DNA of 64,000 nucleotides from contig JAEVZS010000002.1 in NCBI GenBank assembly GCA_023392125.1, forward strand, positions 1 through 64,000, given 5' to 3'. Source of the DNA: Bacteroidota bacterium (GTDB lineage Bacteria > Bacteroidota > Bacteroidia > Cytophagales > Cytophagaceae). This document shows, one piece after another, positions 1 to 7,946 of this stretch. Below the pieces are notes generated by a model, which had not been told where the DNA came from, did not search any database, and saw only the letters and a list, made by a program, of their open reading frames with translations. Position numbers and translations under genes: made by a program. How positions within the stretch are numbered: position 1 is the stretch's first letter; each line of letters starts with the position of its first letter.

Positions 1-425
1 GTTTTCTGAATACTTCGTCTCCGGGACTTACAATAAACTCCTCTACGGGAATTGCCAATCTTGCTGGTACGTACTATGCTAATCTGGATGGTTCAAATCT
101 TGTTCTGGTGGAGCAGAGCGGTGCTTACGCTCTATACTTCTCCAATAGCGCCACGCCACCATTGAGACAGGGAGCGGAGTTTGAGAGCTATGCTTCATCT
201 GTTCAGGCATTCCCCAATCCGTTTCAGGATAAAATCACTGTAGAAGTACCGGCAGCGCTTGAGAATGCAGAACTTGTTGTTACAAACGTCAGTGGCATGG
301 AAATCGAAAGAGCTGTCGTAAGCGGCGGACGTGCAACGCTGGGTGGCAACTATGCAGGCGGACTTTATTTTGTATACCTTAAAAAAGGCGAATATTCGTC
401 AGTTACTAAAATCGTAAAGAAATAG
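1..425 (+). CDS. C-terminal end of a T9SS-exported surface protein (5' truncated by window)
   Basis: The reading frame is open from base 3 of the window to the TAG at 423-425, so this is the tail of a longer gene and the internal GTG at 108 is not its start. The last ~75 residues form a type A T9SS sorting domain: a proline-rich FPNPF motif (about nt 210-224), a beta-strand-rich stretch ending in a Gly-rich turn and YFVYLKKG, and a basic KIVKK terminus. Such domains direct Bacteroidota proteins through the outer membrane to the cell surface or medium. The residues before it are Gly/Ser/Thr/Asn-rich, typical of adhesin-like repeats, but the effector domain lies outside the window. Function unknown. 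Confidence 0.85.
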   Translation, partial: FLNTSSPGLTINSSTGIANLAGTYYANLDGSNLVLVEQSGAYALYFSNSATPPLRQGAEFESYASSVQAFPNPFQDKITVEVPAALENAELVVTNVSGMEIERAVVSGGRATLGGNYAGGLYFVYLKKGEYSSVTKIVKK

Positions 426-451
426 CACAACATACGATATATTATACCGAT

Positions 452-486
452 CAGGCCGGAACACTGATTCCGGCCTGTTTTGTTTT
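452..486 (+). terminator. Rho-independent terminator after the T9SS protein gene
   Basis: Perfect 10-bp inverted repeat (CAGGCCGGAA at 452-461, TTCCGGCCTG at 468-477) with a 6-nt loop, followed by a T-rich run. It lies 27 bp after the stop codon at 425. Confidence 0.85.
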
Positions 487-559
487 CCAGATATCAGAAA
501 ATTTTGATACTGTATATTTATTAATTAAACAATAAATAGAATGGTTATGCGGGACGATT

Positions 560-1828
560 TTATTCCAGGATACTTTGATAAAGTTCGATGTATTTTTTTG
601 CCACTATCTTTTCATCGTATTCTCTGAGTACCTTTTGCCTGGCGGCAGCAGAAAGCTTCCCGTCAGTATTTTGTTCCAGCACCCACCGGATGCCTTCGGC
701 CAGAGACTCGGCAGATTTATATTCTGCTATATAGCCGTTTTCAAGATGATCTATCATTTCAGGGATGCCGCCAATACGAAAGCCTACACCTGGTGTACCG
801 CAGGCAAGCGCTTCCATTATTGTGTTCGGTAGATTTTCTTCCAGAGATGGTGTTACGTACAATGACGCAGCGCTATATACCCTGGTCATGGCTTCTTCAT
901 TTTTAATATAGCCAAGAAAATGAGCATTGAGAGGAATATCCTCCATTTCCTTGCTGTCACCACCGCCGATCACCAGCAATTCCAGCGTTTCCCGGATTAA
1001 GGGATTTTTCGTTACTAGGATTTTTAATGCCTCTTTTAAGTATAGAAATCCTTTTCCTGTTGCGGAAACTTTGGCAGCAGCAAAAACCAGATAATCTTTA
1101 TCAGCAGCCAGATTCAGCGATGCGCGTGAGGTATTCTTATCTTTCGGTTGAAACATGCTGGTATTGATTGGATTAGGAATGCTCATTACTTTCAGCTGCT
1201 TCATCAGGCTGCTACTTTGTGCCAGGTTGCCTAACCATTGGCTGCATGCCACAGCAACCCAGGACGCAGCAGGACTCCAAACCTTCTTTTTTAGATGCAG
1301 GCGGCGATATGACAGGTCTGACTCTTTCGGAGCTTTTAAAAATTTACAGTTACCACACGACCTTGTATAATTGTCGCAGTCTCCGCTATGGTGACATCCC
1401 CCTGTAAAAGGCCACATATCATGCATTGTCCAGACTACAGGCTTTCCGAGTTTCAGGAGATTTCCCAGAGAGTGTATTGACAAAAAACCGAAATTAATCC
1501 AGTGTAAATGAATAATGTCTGCTTCCTGCACGAGGGGATTTTTCAGAAGATTAGCTCCGGCTATTGCCGGGGAGTAGGCATAGCGAACATCTGAACTTCG
1601 TTCATAAGGAAAAAAGAACAGACGTTCGAGTATAAAGCGGCCCCAGAACAGGCTCTTTCCGCTAAAGCCGGTGTCTAGTCCCGATACGTTTGGGACCTTT
1701 ACAGAGCTCTTTCCTACCAGTAACTTCGATTGAACTCCATTGTTGTTTAATGCACTGTTAAGCCTCGAGGCGGCTATTCCTGCACCACCTGAAAGATGGA
1801 AAGTGGTGAGATGGAGTACTTTTATCAT
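560..1828 (-). CDS. Glycosyltransferase family 4 protein
   Basis: A 422-residue GT-B fold retaining glycosyltransferase. The N-terminal acceptor domain opens with the typical Rossmann start and a Gly-rich loop (HLSGGAGIAA, residues 11-20). The C-terminal nucleotide-sugar domain carries the GT4 E-x7-E region (PSLEENLPNTIMEALACGTP) followed by GGIPEMI. It probably transfers a sugar from a nucleotide donor onto a surface polysaccharide or glycolipid; donor and acceptor cannot be read from the sequence. It stands alone on the minus strand, convergent with the T9SS protein gene, with no polysaccharide cluster beside it in the window. The ATG at 1828 fits the expected N-terminus. Confidence 0.9.
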   Translation of the reverse strand: MIKVLHLTTFHLSGGAGIAASRLNSALNNNGVQSKLLVGKSSVKVPNVSGLDTGFSGKSLFWGRFILERLFFFPYERSSDVRYAYSPAIAGANLLKNPLVQEADIIHLHWINFGFLSIHSLGNLLKLGKPVVWTMHDMWPFTGGCHHSGDCDNYTRSCGNCKFLKAPKESDLSYRRLHLKKKVWSPAASWVAVACSQWLGNLAQSSSLMKQLKVMSIPNPINTSMFQPKDKNTSRASLNLAADKDYLVFAAAKVSATGKGFLYLKEALKILVTKNPLIRETLELLVIGGGDSKEMEDIPLNAHFLGYIKNEEAMTRVYSAASLYVTPSLEENLPNTIMEALACGTPGVGFRIGGIPEMIDHLENGYIAEYKSAESLAEGIRWVLEQNTDGKLSAAARQKVLREYDEKIVAKKYIELYQSILE

Positions 1829-2250
1829 CGAGAGAATTATTACTTATAGTATTAGTTATCCTTTGTATTACAAAATAGAGTTTTAAAACTTGAAATTGAA
1901 AGAATGACAGGAAAAGAATTCCGCTTTTATATTCTACATAATCAATTGTGCTATCGCTGTTTGTGGTCTTCAGAACAGGAAATTATTGCTGGTAGCTGAT
2001 TCATATACCGGAGTTTCGCCTGATTAACAAGAGCCGGGACAGTTGAATACTCTGATAGGGTAGAAGCAGCAAGCTATACAGACTATGAATTTTAGCAGAA
2101 CTGGATACAATATTTGCAATGCATAGTAGCTGGATGAAGATTTTATCATAGATCCGGACTACCATAAAATGCCGGATTTGTCCAAAACGCTGAAATCAAT
2201 ATAAAATAAGGGCTGAAATCTCTATATTCAGAAGGGAATCAATATATTAA
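1829..2250. other. Intergenic region, no gene seen
   Basis: About 420 bp between the glycosyltransferase start and the tRNA-Asp terminator. No ORF, tRNA-like fold or strong hairpin was found beyond a weak 6-bp ATCCGG/CCGGAT pair near 2152-2178. The promoter of the glycosyltransferase must lie at its left end. Confidence 0.5.
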
Positions 2251-2284
2251 AAAGAAAAAGGGAAAAACCTTTCGATTTTCCCCC
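2251..2284 (-). terminator. Terminator of tRNA-Asp
   Basis: Read on the minus strand, a GGGAAAA/TTTTCCC stem (2276-2282 with 2260-2266) is followed by TTTTTCTTTTT, directly after the tRNA 3' end. Confidence 0.7.
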
Positions 2285-2288
2285 TTTG

Positions 2289-2362
2289 CGGTCTGGACGG
2301 GACTCGAACCCGCGACCCCATGCGTGACAGGCATGTATTCTAACCAGCTGAACTACCAGACC
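2289..2362 (-). tRNA. tRNA-Asp (GTC)
   Basis: A 74-nt cloverleaf on the minus strand. The acceptor arms GGTCTGG and CCAGACC pair perfectly (2356-2362 with 2290-2296), the T-loop has GGTTCGAGTCC, and the anticodon loop CTGTCAC gives anticodon GTC. The discriminator base is G, as expected for tRNA-Asp. CCA is not encoded; the bases after the discriminator are CAA. Confidence 0.97.
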
Positions 2363-2389
2363 GTGTTTGTTCTTTGTTCTAAAGTGATG

Positions 2390-2421
2390 CAAAGGTATAG
2401 CTTTTACTGATACAGCGCAAT
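2390..2421 (-). promoter_or_regulatory. Bacteroidota-type promoter of tRNA-Asp
   Basis: Minus-strand TACCTTTG (2390-2397) matches the TAnnTTTG -7 consensus. ATTG (2418-2421), a 3/4 match to TTTG, lies 20 nt upstream. The mature tRNA starts 27 nt downstream. Confidence 0.7.
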
Positions 2422-2566
2422 AGAGAGAAGAATATTTTTTATCCGGAGAATAGTGATGTAAATAAAATCGGCTGAATATGAATGTTTTTTGATTGAAAAA
2501 AAGTGCCGGTTTTTCTGCATGTAGTATTTTTATTGTAAAAAGATGCGGTCGAAAGGGATTTTGAAA

Positions 2567-2574
2567 TAACTTTG
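2567..2574 (+). promoter_or_regulatory. -7 element of the accA promoter
   Basis: TAACTTTG matches TAnnTTTG and lies 34 nt before the accA ATG. No TTTG is present at the ideal -33 spacing, so the upstream half is weak. Confidence 0.5.
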
Positions 2575-2608
2575 TGGCAAACATTTAAGGGACTAAATCA
2601 TTTTACCC

Positions 2609-3565
2609 ATGTATCTGGACTTTGAAAAACCAATAGCGGAGCTGGAAACCAAGCTTGGCGACATGAAGCAGCTCGCTAAAGAAAGTAATGTTGACGTATC
2701 AGAGGCTGTGAAATCTTTGGAAGAAAAAATAAAAGATTTGAAAAAAGAAACGTATCAGAATCTGACCCGGTGGCAGAGAGTACAGCTCTCCAGACATCCT
2801 GAGAGGCCATATTCCCTTGATTATATATATGATATTACGAATAAGTTTGTAGAGCTACATGGCGATCGTCTTGTAAAGGATGACAAGGCTATGGTAGGTG
2901 GAATAGGAGAGATTGAGGGACAGGCTGTAATGATTATCGGTCATCAGAAGGGCCGCAATACCAAACAGAGGCAGATGCGAAATTTCGGGATGGCAAACCC
3001 GGACGGGTATCGGAAAGCTTTACGATTAATGAAAATGGCGGAAAAGTTTAATCTGCCGATCGTTACGCTGATTGATACTCCCGGAGCGTTTCCCGGTCTG
3101 GAGGCAGAAGAGCGTGGACAGGCTGAGGCAATTGCCAAAAACATAAGGGATATGTTTATGCTTAAAGTGCCTGTTATCTGTATCATTATCGGTGAGGGAG
3201 CTTCCGGCGGGGCTCTTGGCATAGCCGTGGGTGATCGTGTGCTTATGCTTGAGAATACATGGTATTCGGTTATTTCTCCTGAATCCTGCTCATCCATATT
3301 ATGGAGAAGCTGGGAATATAAAGAGCAGGCTGCCGAAGCGCTGAAGCTGACAGCTCAGGATATGTTGAAATTTAAGCTGATTGATAATATAATCAAGGAA
3401 CCGCTGGGGGGAGCCCATGTTGACTCCGTAGGTATGTCCAAGCGGCTGAAGAAAGTTGTTTTAGATACGATCAGGGAATTGAAAGAAATCCCGGCTGAGG
3501 AAAGAATTGAGCAGCGTATCAATAAGTTTGCCTCAATGGGGGTTTTTATTGAAGCGCACAGCTAA
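2609..3565 (+). CDS. accA: Acetyl-CoA carboxylase, carboxyltransferase subunit alpha
   Basis: A 318-residue protein, full length for AccA. With AccD it forms the carboxyltransferase that moves the carboxyl group from biotinyl-AccB to acetyl-CoA, giving malonyl-CoA, the first committed step of fatty acid synthesis in the cytoplasm. The N-terminal helical region (1-60) is followed by the crotonase-like core with TPGAFPG (158-163), the oxyanion-loop stretch GEGASGGALGI (195-205) and RSWEYKEQAAEALKLTA near the C-terminus, all typical of the family. The stop codon overlaps the ATG of the next gene by one base (TAATG), indicating translational coupling. Confidence 0.97.
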   Translation: MYLDFEKPIAELETKLGDMKQLAKESNVDVSEAVKSLEEKIKDLKKETYQNLTRWQRVQLSRHPERPYSLDYIYDITNKFVELHGDRLVKDDKAMVGGIGEIEGQAVMIIGHQKGRNTKQRQMRNFGMANPDGYRKALRLMKMAEKFNLPIVTLIDTPGAFPGLEAEERGQAEAIAKNIRDMFMLKVPVICIIIGEGASGGALGIAVGDRVLMLENTWYSVISPESCSSILWRSWEYKEQAAEALKLTAQDMLKFKLIDNIIKEPLGGAHVDSVGMSKRLKKVVLDTIRELKEIPAEERIEQRINKFASMGVFIEAHS

Positions 3566-4398
3566 TGATTATTCATTCGATTGATACAGGTTTTTTCAAG
3601 CTCGACGGTGGGGCCATGTTTGGCGTTGTACCTAAGGCAATCTGGCAAAAGCTGAATCCGGCGGATGAAAAAAACCTATGCTCCTGGGCAATGCGTTGTC
3701 TTCTTATAGAAGAAGGCAACCGTCTTGTTCTGATTGATACGGGTATCGGAAATAAGCAAGGTGATGATTTTTTCAGGCATTATTATCTGCATGGCGAGGG
3801 AGAGCTTGAGCAATCTGTCAACAAGGCCGGATACTCTCTTGATGAAGTGACAGATGTGTTTCTGACACATTTGCATTTTGATCATGTCGGAGGAGCCACG
3901 CGGCTTGACCAGCGCAAAAAGCGTATTGTTCCCACTTTTAAAAATGCAACATACTGGAGTAATCGGGAGCACTGGGAATGGGCTGTACATCCGAATCCCC
4001 GGGAAAAGGCAAGCTTCCTGAAGGAAAATCTGAGTCCTCTTCAGGAAAGCGGCCAGCTTGATTTTGTCGGTTCAGAATCCCCTATACCATTTATAGACAT
4101 CATATACGCAGACGGGCATACGGAAAAGCAGATGCTGCCGCTTATCCGGTATAAAGATCGTCAGATAATATATCTGGCAGATCTTATTCCTTCTGTCCAT
4201 CATATCAAGGCTCCCTATGTTATGAGCTACGATGTACGGCCATTGCTGACTATGGAAGAAAAGGAAAATGTCCTTAAGCAGGCAGAAGCAGGCAATTATA
4301 TTCTGTTTTTTGAACATGATCCGTTTGTTGAGGCTGCTGTATTAGAAGTAAAAGACGGGGTTCGATCCCTTTCCGCAATTAATATCAATGAGATATAG
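3565..4398 (+). CDS. MBL-fold metallo-hydrolase (AHL-lactonase-like)
   Basis: A 277-residue metallo-beta-lactamase-fold hydrolase. It contains the metal-binding signature HLHFDH (102-107), a later DGHT histidine, an aspartate in YLADL that can bridge two metals, and a C-terminal EHDP histidine. This is the full ligand set of the dinuclear zinc family that includes AHL lactonases and MBL esterases. No signal peptide, so probably cytoplasmic. The start overlaps the accA stop, so it is co-transcribed with fatty acid synthesis. The substrate is unknown; lactonase activity is only one possibility. Confidence 0.85.
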   Translation: MIIHSIDTGFFKLDGGAMFGVVPKAIWQKLNPADEKNLCSWAMRCLLIEEGNRLVLIDTGIGNKQGDDFFRHYYLHGEGELEQSVNKAGYSLDEVTDVFLTHLHFDHVGGATRLDQRKKRIVPTFKNATYWSNREHWEWAVHPNPREKASFLKENLSPLQESGQLDFVGSESPIPFIDIIYADGHTEKQMLPLIRYKDRQIIYLADLIPSVHHIKAPYVMSYDVRPLLTMEEKENVLKQAEAGNYILFFEHDPFVEAAVLEVKDGVRSLSAININEI

Positions 4399-4422
4399 CT
4401 CCCTGGTATTATAATTAAATTC

Positions 4423-4456
4423 ACCGGTCGGTTAAACTAATGAATCATTATGTTTG
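4423..4456 (+). promoter_or_regulatory. Candidate promoter with TetR-type operator-like site before the patatin gene
   Basis: TATGTTTG at 4449-4456 matches TAnnTTTG. ACCGGTCGGT at 4423-4432, in the -33 region, resembles the ACCG/CGGT half-sites often seen in TetR-family operators (family knowledge from memory). No TetR gene is next to it. Confidence 0.4.
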
Positions 4457-4507
4457 TTTGATCGTATAGAAACGAAACTATCCCAAAAACAAACAAGAAA
4501 AATATTC

Positions 4508-5281
4508 ATGAAAATTGGCCTTACTCTATCCGGAGGTGGAGCCAGAGGTGTGGCTCATTTAGGAACACTCAAAGCATTCGATGAGTGGGGAATAAAGCCA
4601 TCTATGATTTCCGGGGTCAGCTCCGGAGCCATTGTCGGAGCTCTGTATGGATCAGGGCTTTCTCCGCAGCAAATACTTGAAGCGCTGATAAAGTCCAAAT
4701 TGTATCGGTACCTTCGGCCTGCCTGGAGCAAATTCGGCTTCCTGGATATTGAGCGTTTTCTGAAGCTATATCACATCTATCTTCCTGTCAAGACATTTGA
4801 AGAGCTTAATGTGAAGCTGTTTATATCTGCTACAGATCTGAAGGAAGGAAAAACAGTCTATTTTCATGAAGGGCCATTGTTGAAGCCGATATTGGCATCT
4901 TCCTGTCTGCCGGTGCTTTTCAATCCCGTAACTATCGGAGACAAACAGTATATTGACGGTGGCATGCTCAACAATATGCCTGTAGAGCCTTTGCTGGGAC
5001 ACTGCGAATTTATTTTCGGAACCAACTGCAATCCGACCAACAGAGAGTTTAAAGTGGAAGGAATGCGTTCAGTGATTGAGCGTACGTTTCATCTTATGCT
5101 TTCCATGAACATAAAAGAGAGGATTAAATATTGTGACTTATATATAGAGCCTCCGGGACTTGGCAGGTATACGATTTTTGATGTCCGGGATGCCAGGGAA
5201 ATATTCCGGATAGGGTATGAGCACACTATTCATTCCCTTAAAAACTCCGAGACCATTCTTAAAAGATATGAAATAATTTAA
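4508..5281 (+). CDS. Patatin-like phospholipase
   Basis: A 257-residue single-domain patatin-family acyl hydrolase. It has the N-terminal oxyanion motif SGGGARG (8-14), the nucleophile elbow GVSSG with Ser38, and the catalytic aspartate in DGGMLNNMP (Asp150), the Ser-Asp dyad of this family. It should hydrolyse acyl ester bonds of phospholipids or other lipids. I chose the ATG at 4508 because it places the first beta-strand and Gly-rich loop at the N-terminus; the frame is open from a TTG at 4454, but those 18 extra residues overlap the predicted -7 element. It converges on tyrS across a shared terminator. Confidence 0.92.
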   Translation: MKIGLTLSGGGARGVAHLGTLKAFDEWGIKPSMISGVSSGAIVGALYGSGLSPQQILEALIKSKLYRYLRPAWSKFGFLDIERFLKLYHIYLPVKTFEELNVKLFISATDLKEGKTVYFHEGPLLKPILASSCLPVLFNPVTIGDKQYIDGGMLNNMPVEPLLGHCEFIFGTNCNPTNREFKVEGMRSVIERTFHLMLSMNIKERIKYCDLYIEPPGLGRYTIFDVRDAREIFRIGYEHTIHSLKNSETILKRYEII

Positions 5282-5301
5282 TCGGCAATAATGACTATAG
5301 G

Positions 5302-5339
5302 AAAACTCAGGCCCGGATCACGATCCGGGCCTGAGTTTT
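5302..5339. terminator. Bidirectional terminator between patatin gene and tyrS
   Basis: Perfect 18-bp inverted repeat (5302-5319 with 5322-5339) starting AAAACTCAGG and ending CCTGAGTTTT. The A/T tails serve both directions, and the right arm touches the tyrS stop codon at 5339-5341. Confidence 0.9.
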
Positions 5340-6622
5340 TAGCGGATAATAAGGAGATAATAGTTTTTCTTGCCTTTCTGCACCAGAAGGTATTTTCCCT
5401 GAAGCAATGAAAAATCGACGGGTTGGTCAGGACTTTCTGCTTTTGTTTTATTAATGCTTATCCCGCCGCCGCTTATCAGTTTTCTGGCTTCCCCTTTTGA
5501 TGAGCAGATCAGTGAATTGGTAGTGACCGACAGCAGATCGGTTATATTGGATGTGGCTTCGAACTCTGATTTGCTTAACTCTACCTGAGGTACCCCCTCA
5601 AAGATAGCCAGAAGCGTCTTTTCATTAATAGACTGCAAATCCTCAGAAGTACTTTTCCCAAACAGGATCTGGGAAGCTTTCAGAGCCATTTCGTAGTCTT
5701 CAACAGAATGTACCCGTATAGTGATATCCTTTGCCAGCGCTTTTTGCAGAGGTCTTTCATGAGGGGCAGCTGCCTGTTCCTGTTCAAGCGCTTCGATTTC
5801 TTCTCTGGATAGTAATGTAAATATCCGGATCCACTTTACGGCATCTTCATCTGCGGCATTCAGCCAGAACTGATAGAACTGATACGGAGTAGTCATGTCC
5901 GGGTCCAGCCATATATTCTGACCGGCCGATTTGCCGAACTTGGTTCCGTCAGCTTTTGTTATCAGCGGGCAGGTGAGGGCATATGCATCACCACCGCCAA
6001 GTCTTCGTATAAGCTCTGTTCCGGCTGTAATATTACCCCACTGGTCAGAACCGCCCATTTGCAGTTTTATGCCTTTGTTTTTATTCAGATGATAGTAGTC
6101 ATATCCCTGAAGCAGCTGGTAAGAGAATTCTGTAAAGCTGATACCTGTTTCCAGTCTTCTTTTTACAGAGTCTTTGGACATCATGTAGTTTACCGTAAGG
6201 TGTTTTCCTATATCACGCAGAAAACTTATAAACCCGATATCTTTAAACCAGTCATAGTTATTAACAATTTCAGCAGCCGTTTCACCTGAGTCGAAGCTGA
6301 GAAACTTCTCCAGCTGCTTTTTGATACACGCCTGATTATGTAGTAATGTTTCTTCAGAAAGCATATTTCGTTCTTCCGACTTTCCGGAGGGATCACCAAT
6401 AAGACCGGTCGCTCCGCCTATCAGGGCGTAAGGCTTATGACCTGCTTTTTGAAAGTGAACAAGAATCATAATGGTGACCAGGTTACCAATGGTTAGCGAG
6501 GAAGCAGTAGGGTCAAATCCGACATAACCCGAGGTTTTATCCTTGATAAGCTGCTCTTCGGTTCCGGGCATAATGTCGTGAATCATACCCCGCCATTTCA
6601 GTTCTTCTACAAAATTCTTCAT
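5339..6622 (-). CDS. tyrS: Tyrosine--tRNA ligase
   Basis: A 427-residue class I aminoacyl-tRNA synthetase that activates tyrosine with ATP and charges tRNA-Tyr. It shows the GFDPTA strand (35-40), an HIGH-equivalent in LTIGNL (43-48), the family motif GSDQWGNI (190-197) and a KMSKS-equivalent KFGKS (228-232). The C-terminal ~70 residues are an S4-like RNA-binding domain ending in YYLLIIR. Length and motif order match the bacterial TyrRS family. Monocistronic; a TATTTTTG -7-like element lies at 6644-6651 on the minus strand. Confidence 0.97.
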   Translation of the reverse strand: MKNFVEELKWRGMIHDIMPGTEEQLIKDKTSGYVGFDPTASSLTIGNLVTIMILVHFQKAGHKPYALIGGATGLIGDPSGKSEERNMLSEETLLHNQACIKKQLEKFLSFDSGETAAEIVNNYDWFKDIGFISFLRDIGKHLTVNYMMSKDSVKRRLETGISFTEFSYQLLQGYDYYHLNKNKGIKLQMGGSDQWGNITAGTELIRRLGGGDAYALTCPLITKADGTKFGKSAGQNIWLDPDMTTPYQFYQFWLNAADEDAVKWIRIFTLLSREEIEALEQEQAAAPHERPLQKALAKDITIRVHSVEDYEMALKASQILFGKSTSEDLQSINEKTLLAIFEGVPQVELSKSEFEATSNITDLLSVTTNSLICSSKGEARKLISGGGISINKTKAESPDQPVDFSLLQGKYLLVQKGKKNYYLLIIR

Positions 6623-6686
6623 CAGTCGCTTTTATAATTTTTGCAAAAATATAAATATTAAAAATAAAGGCAGGCTTTTATTGCTA

Positions 6687-6718
6687 TTTGATTATTAAAA
6701 GTGTTTTTAGCAACTTTG
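6687..6718 (+). promoter_or_regulatory. Promoter of holA
   Basis: TTTG (6687-6690), a 20-nt spacer and CAACTTTG (6711-6718; 5 of the 6 fixed positions of TAnnTTTG) lie 39 nt before the GTG start. Confidence 0.55.
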
Positions 6719-6757
6719 ACAGATATAAGCATCTAACCTGATAAAATTAGCAAGCTC

Positions 6758-7780
6758 GTGGCAGTAAGTCCGGAAAAAGTATTACAGGAATTAAAGAATA
6801 ATCAATACGCACCTGTATATTTTCTTCAGGGAGACGAACCCTATTACATAGACCTGATTACGGACTATATTGAGGCAAACTGTCTCACCGAATCGGAAAA
6901 AGGATTTAACCAGACCATATTGTATGGCAAGGATGCCCCGATGAATGCCGTACTTAACAATGCCCGGCGGTTTCCGATGATGTCGGAACGCCAGGTAGTG
7001 ATTGTGAAAGAAGCACAGGAAATTCCCGATCTTGGAAAAGAGACAGGCGATCGTATGCTGGAAGCCTATCTTAAAAGTCCGCTGCCTTCAACCGTACTGG
7101 TTTTCTGTCACAAGTATAAAACCCTGGATGGAAGAAAGTCACTGGGAAAAGTAGTGGACAAAAATGCCGTACTGGTTACAACCAAAAAGCTGTATGATAA
7201 CCAGATTCCGGAATGGGTAGAAAACTATTTCAGGCAAAAGGGTTTTAAAATCAATCCGCGTGCAGCTTCCATTATCGCCGAATCTATCGGAAATGATCTC
7301 AGCCGTCTGGCCAATGAGACCGACAAGCTGCTGATCAATATCGCCAAAGGTACGGACGTAAATGAGGAAATGATCGAGAAGTATGTGGGCATCAGCAGAG
7401 AGTATAATGTTTTTGAGCTACAGAAGGCTTTGATTCAGAGGGATATAGTAAAAGCTAATAAGATTATAAATTACTTTGAGGCCAATCCTAAAAATAATCC
7501 GCTTATTCCGATTGTAACGGTCCTGTTTGGATTCTTCAGTAAGCTTATATTAGTGCACACTGCTGAAAATAAATCTGAAGCAACGCTGGTTCAGCTGTTG
7601 CAGGTAAATCCGTATTTTGTTAAAGACTATACTAAAGCAGCATCGGCTTATCCGATCCAGAAAGTGATACATATTATCGGATATCTGAGAGAAGCAGATC
7701 TCCGGTCAAAAGGTGTGGATAATGCGACGACGACAGAAGGTCAGATACTTAAGGAGTTGATATTTAAGATACTGCATTGA
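6758..7780 (+). CDS. holA: DNA polymerase III subunit delta
   Basis: A 340-residue clamp-loader subunit delta. It pries open the beta sliding clamp as part of the delta-tau/gamma-delta' complex at the replication fork. The N-terminal region has the typical PVYFLQGDEPYYID start and a conserved ERQVVIVKEA strand; the middle has SIGNDLSRLANETDKLL, characteristic of the helical lid; the C-terminal collar domain follows. Length is normal for the family. It starts at GTG 6758, since the first recognisable conserved residues follow within a few codons. It lies divergently from tyrS across 135 bp. Confidence 0.92.
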   Translation: MAVSPEKVLQELKNNQYAPVYFLQGDEPYYIDLITDYIEANCLTESEKGFNQTILYGKDAPMNAVLNNARRFPMMSERQVVIVKEAQEIPDLGKETGDRMLEAYLKSPLPSTVLVFCHKYKTLDGRKSLGKVVDKNAVLVTTKKLYDNQIPEWVENYFRQKGFKINPRAASIIAESIGNDLSRLANETDKLLINIAKGTDVNEEMIEKYVGISREYNVFELQKALIQRDIVKANKIINYFEANPKNNPLIPIVTVLFGFFSKLILVHTAENKSEATLVQLLQVNPYFVKDYTKAASAYPIQKVIHIIGYLREADLRSKGVDNATTTEGQILKELIFKILH

Positions 7781-7946
7781 TTTTTGCAAGTGCGTCTGTA
7801 AAAGGCATCCGGTACAGGATTTAACTTTTGTGAACCACTATTAAAAAGTTTATTATTGTTATATTTTTTAGCAGAATTTTCCTGTTATTTAGTACAAATT
7901 TCCATTTACAGCAAGTTTTGACAGATACCAAGAATTACTACTTATC

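Noticed and set aside
2228..2584. 118-residue minus-strand ORF covering the tRNA-Asp gene
   Set aside because: It runs through the tRNA and its terminator; no homology-like features.
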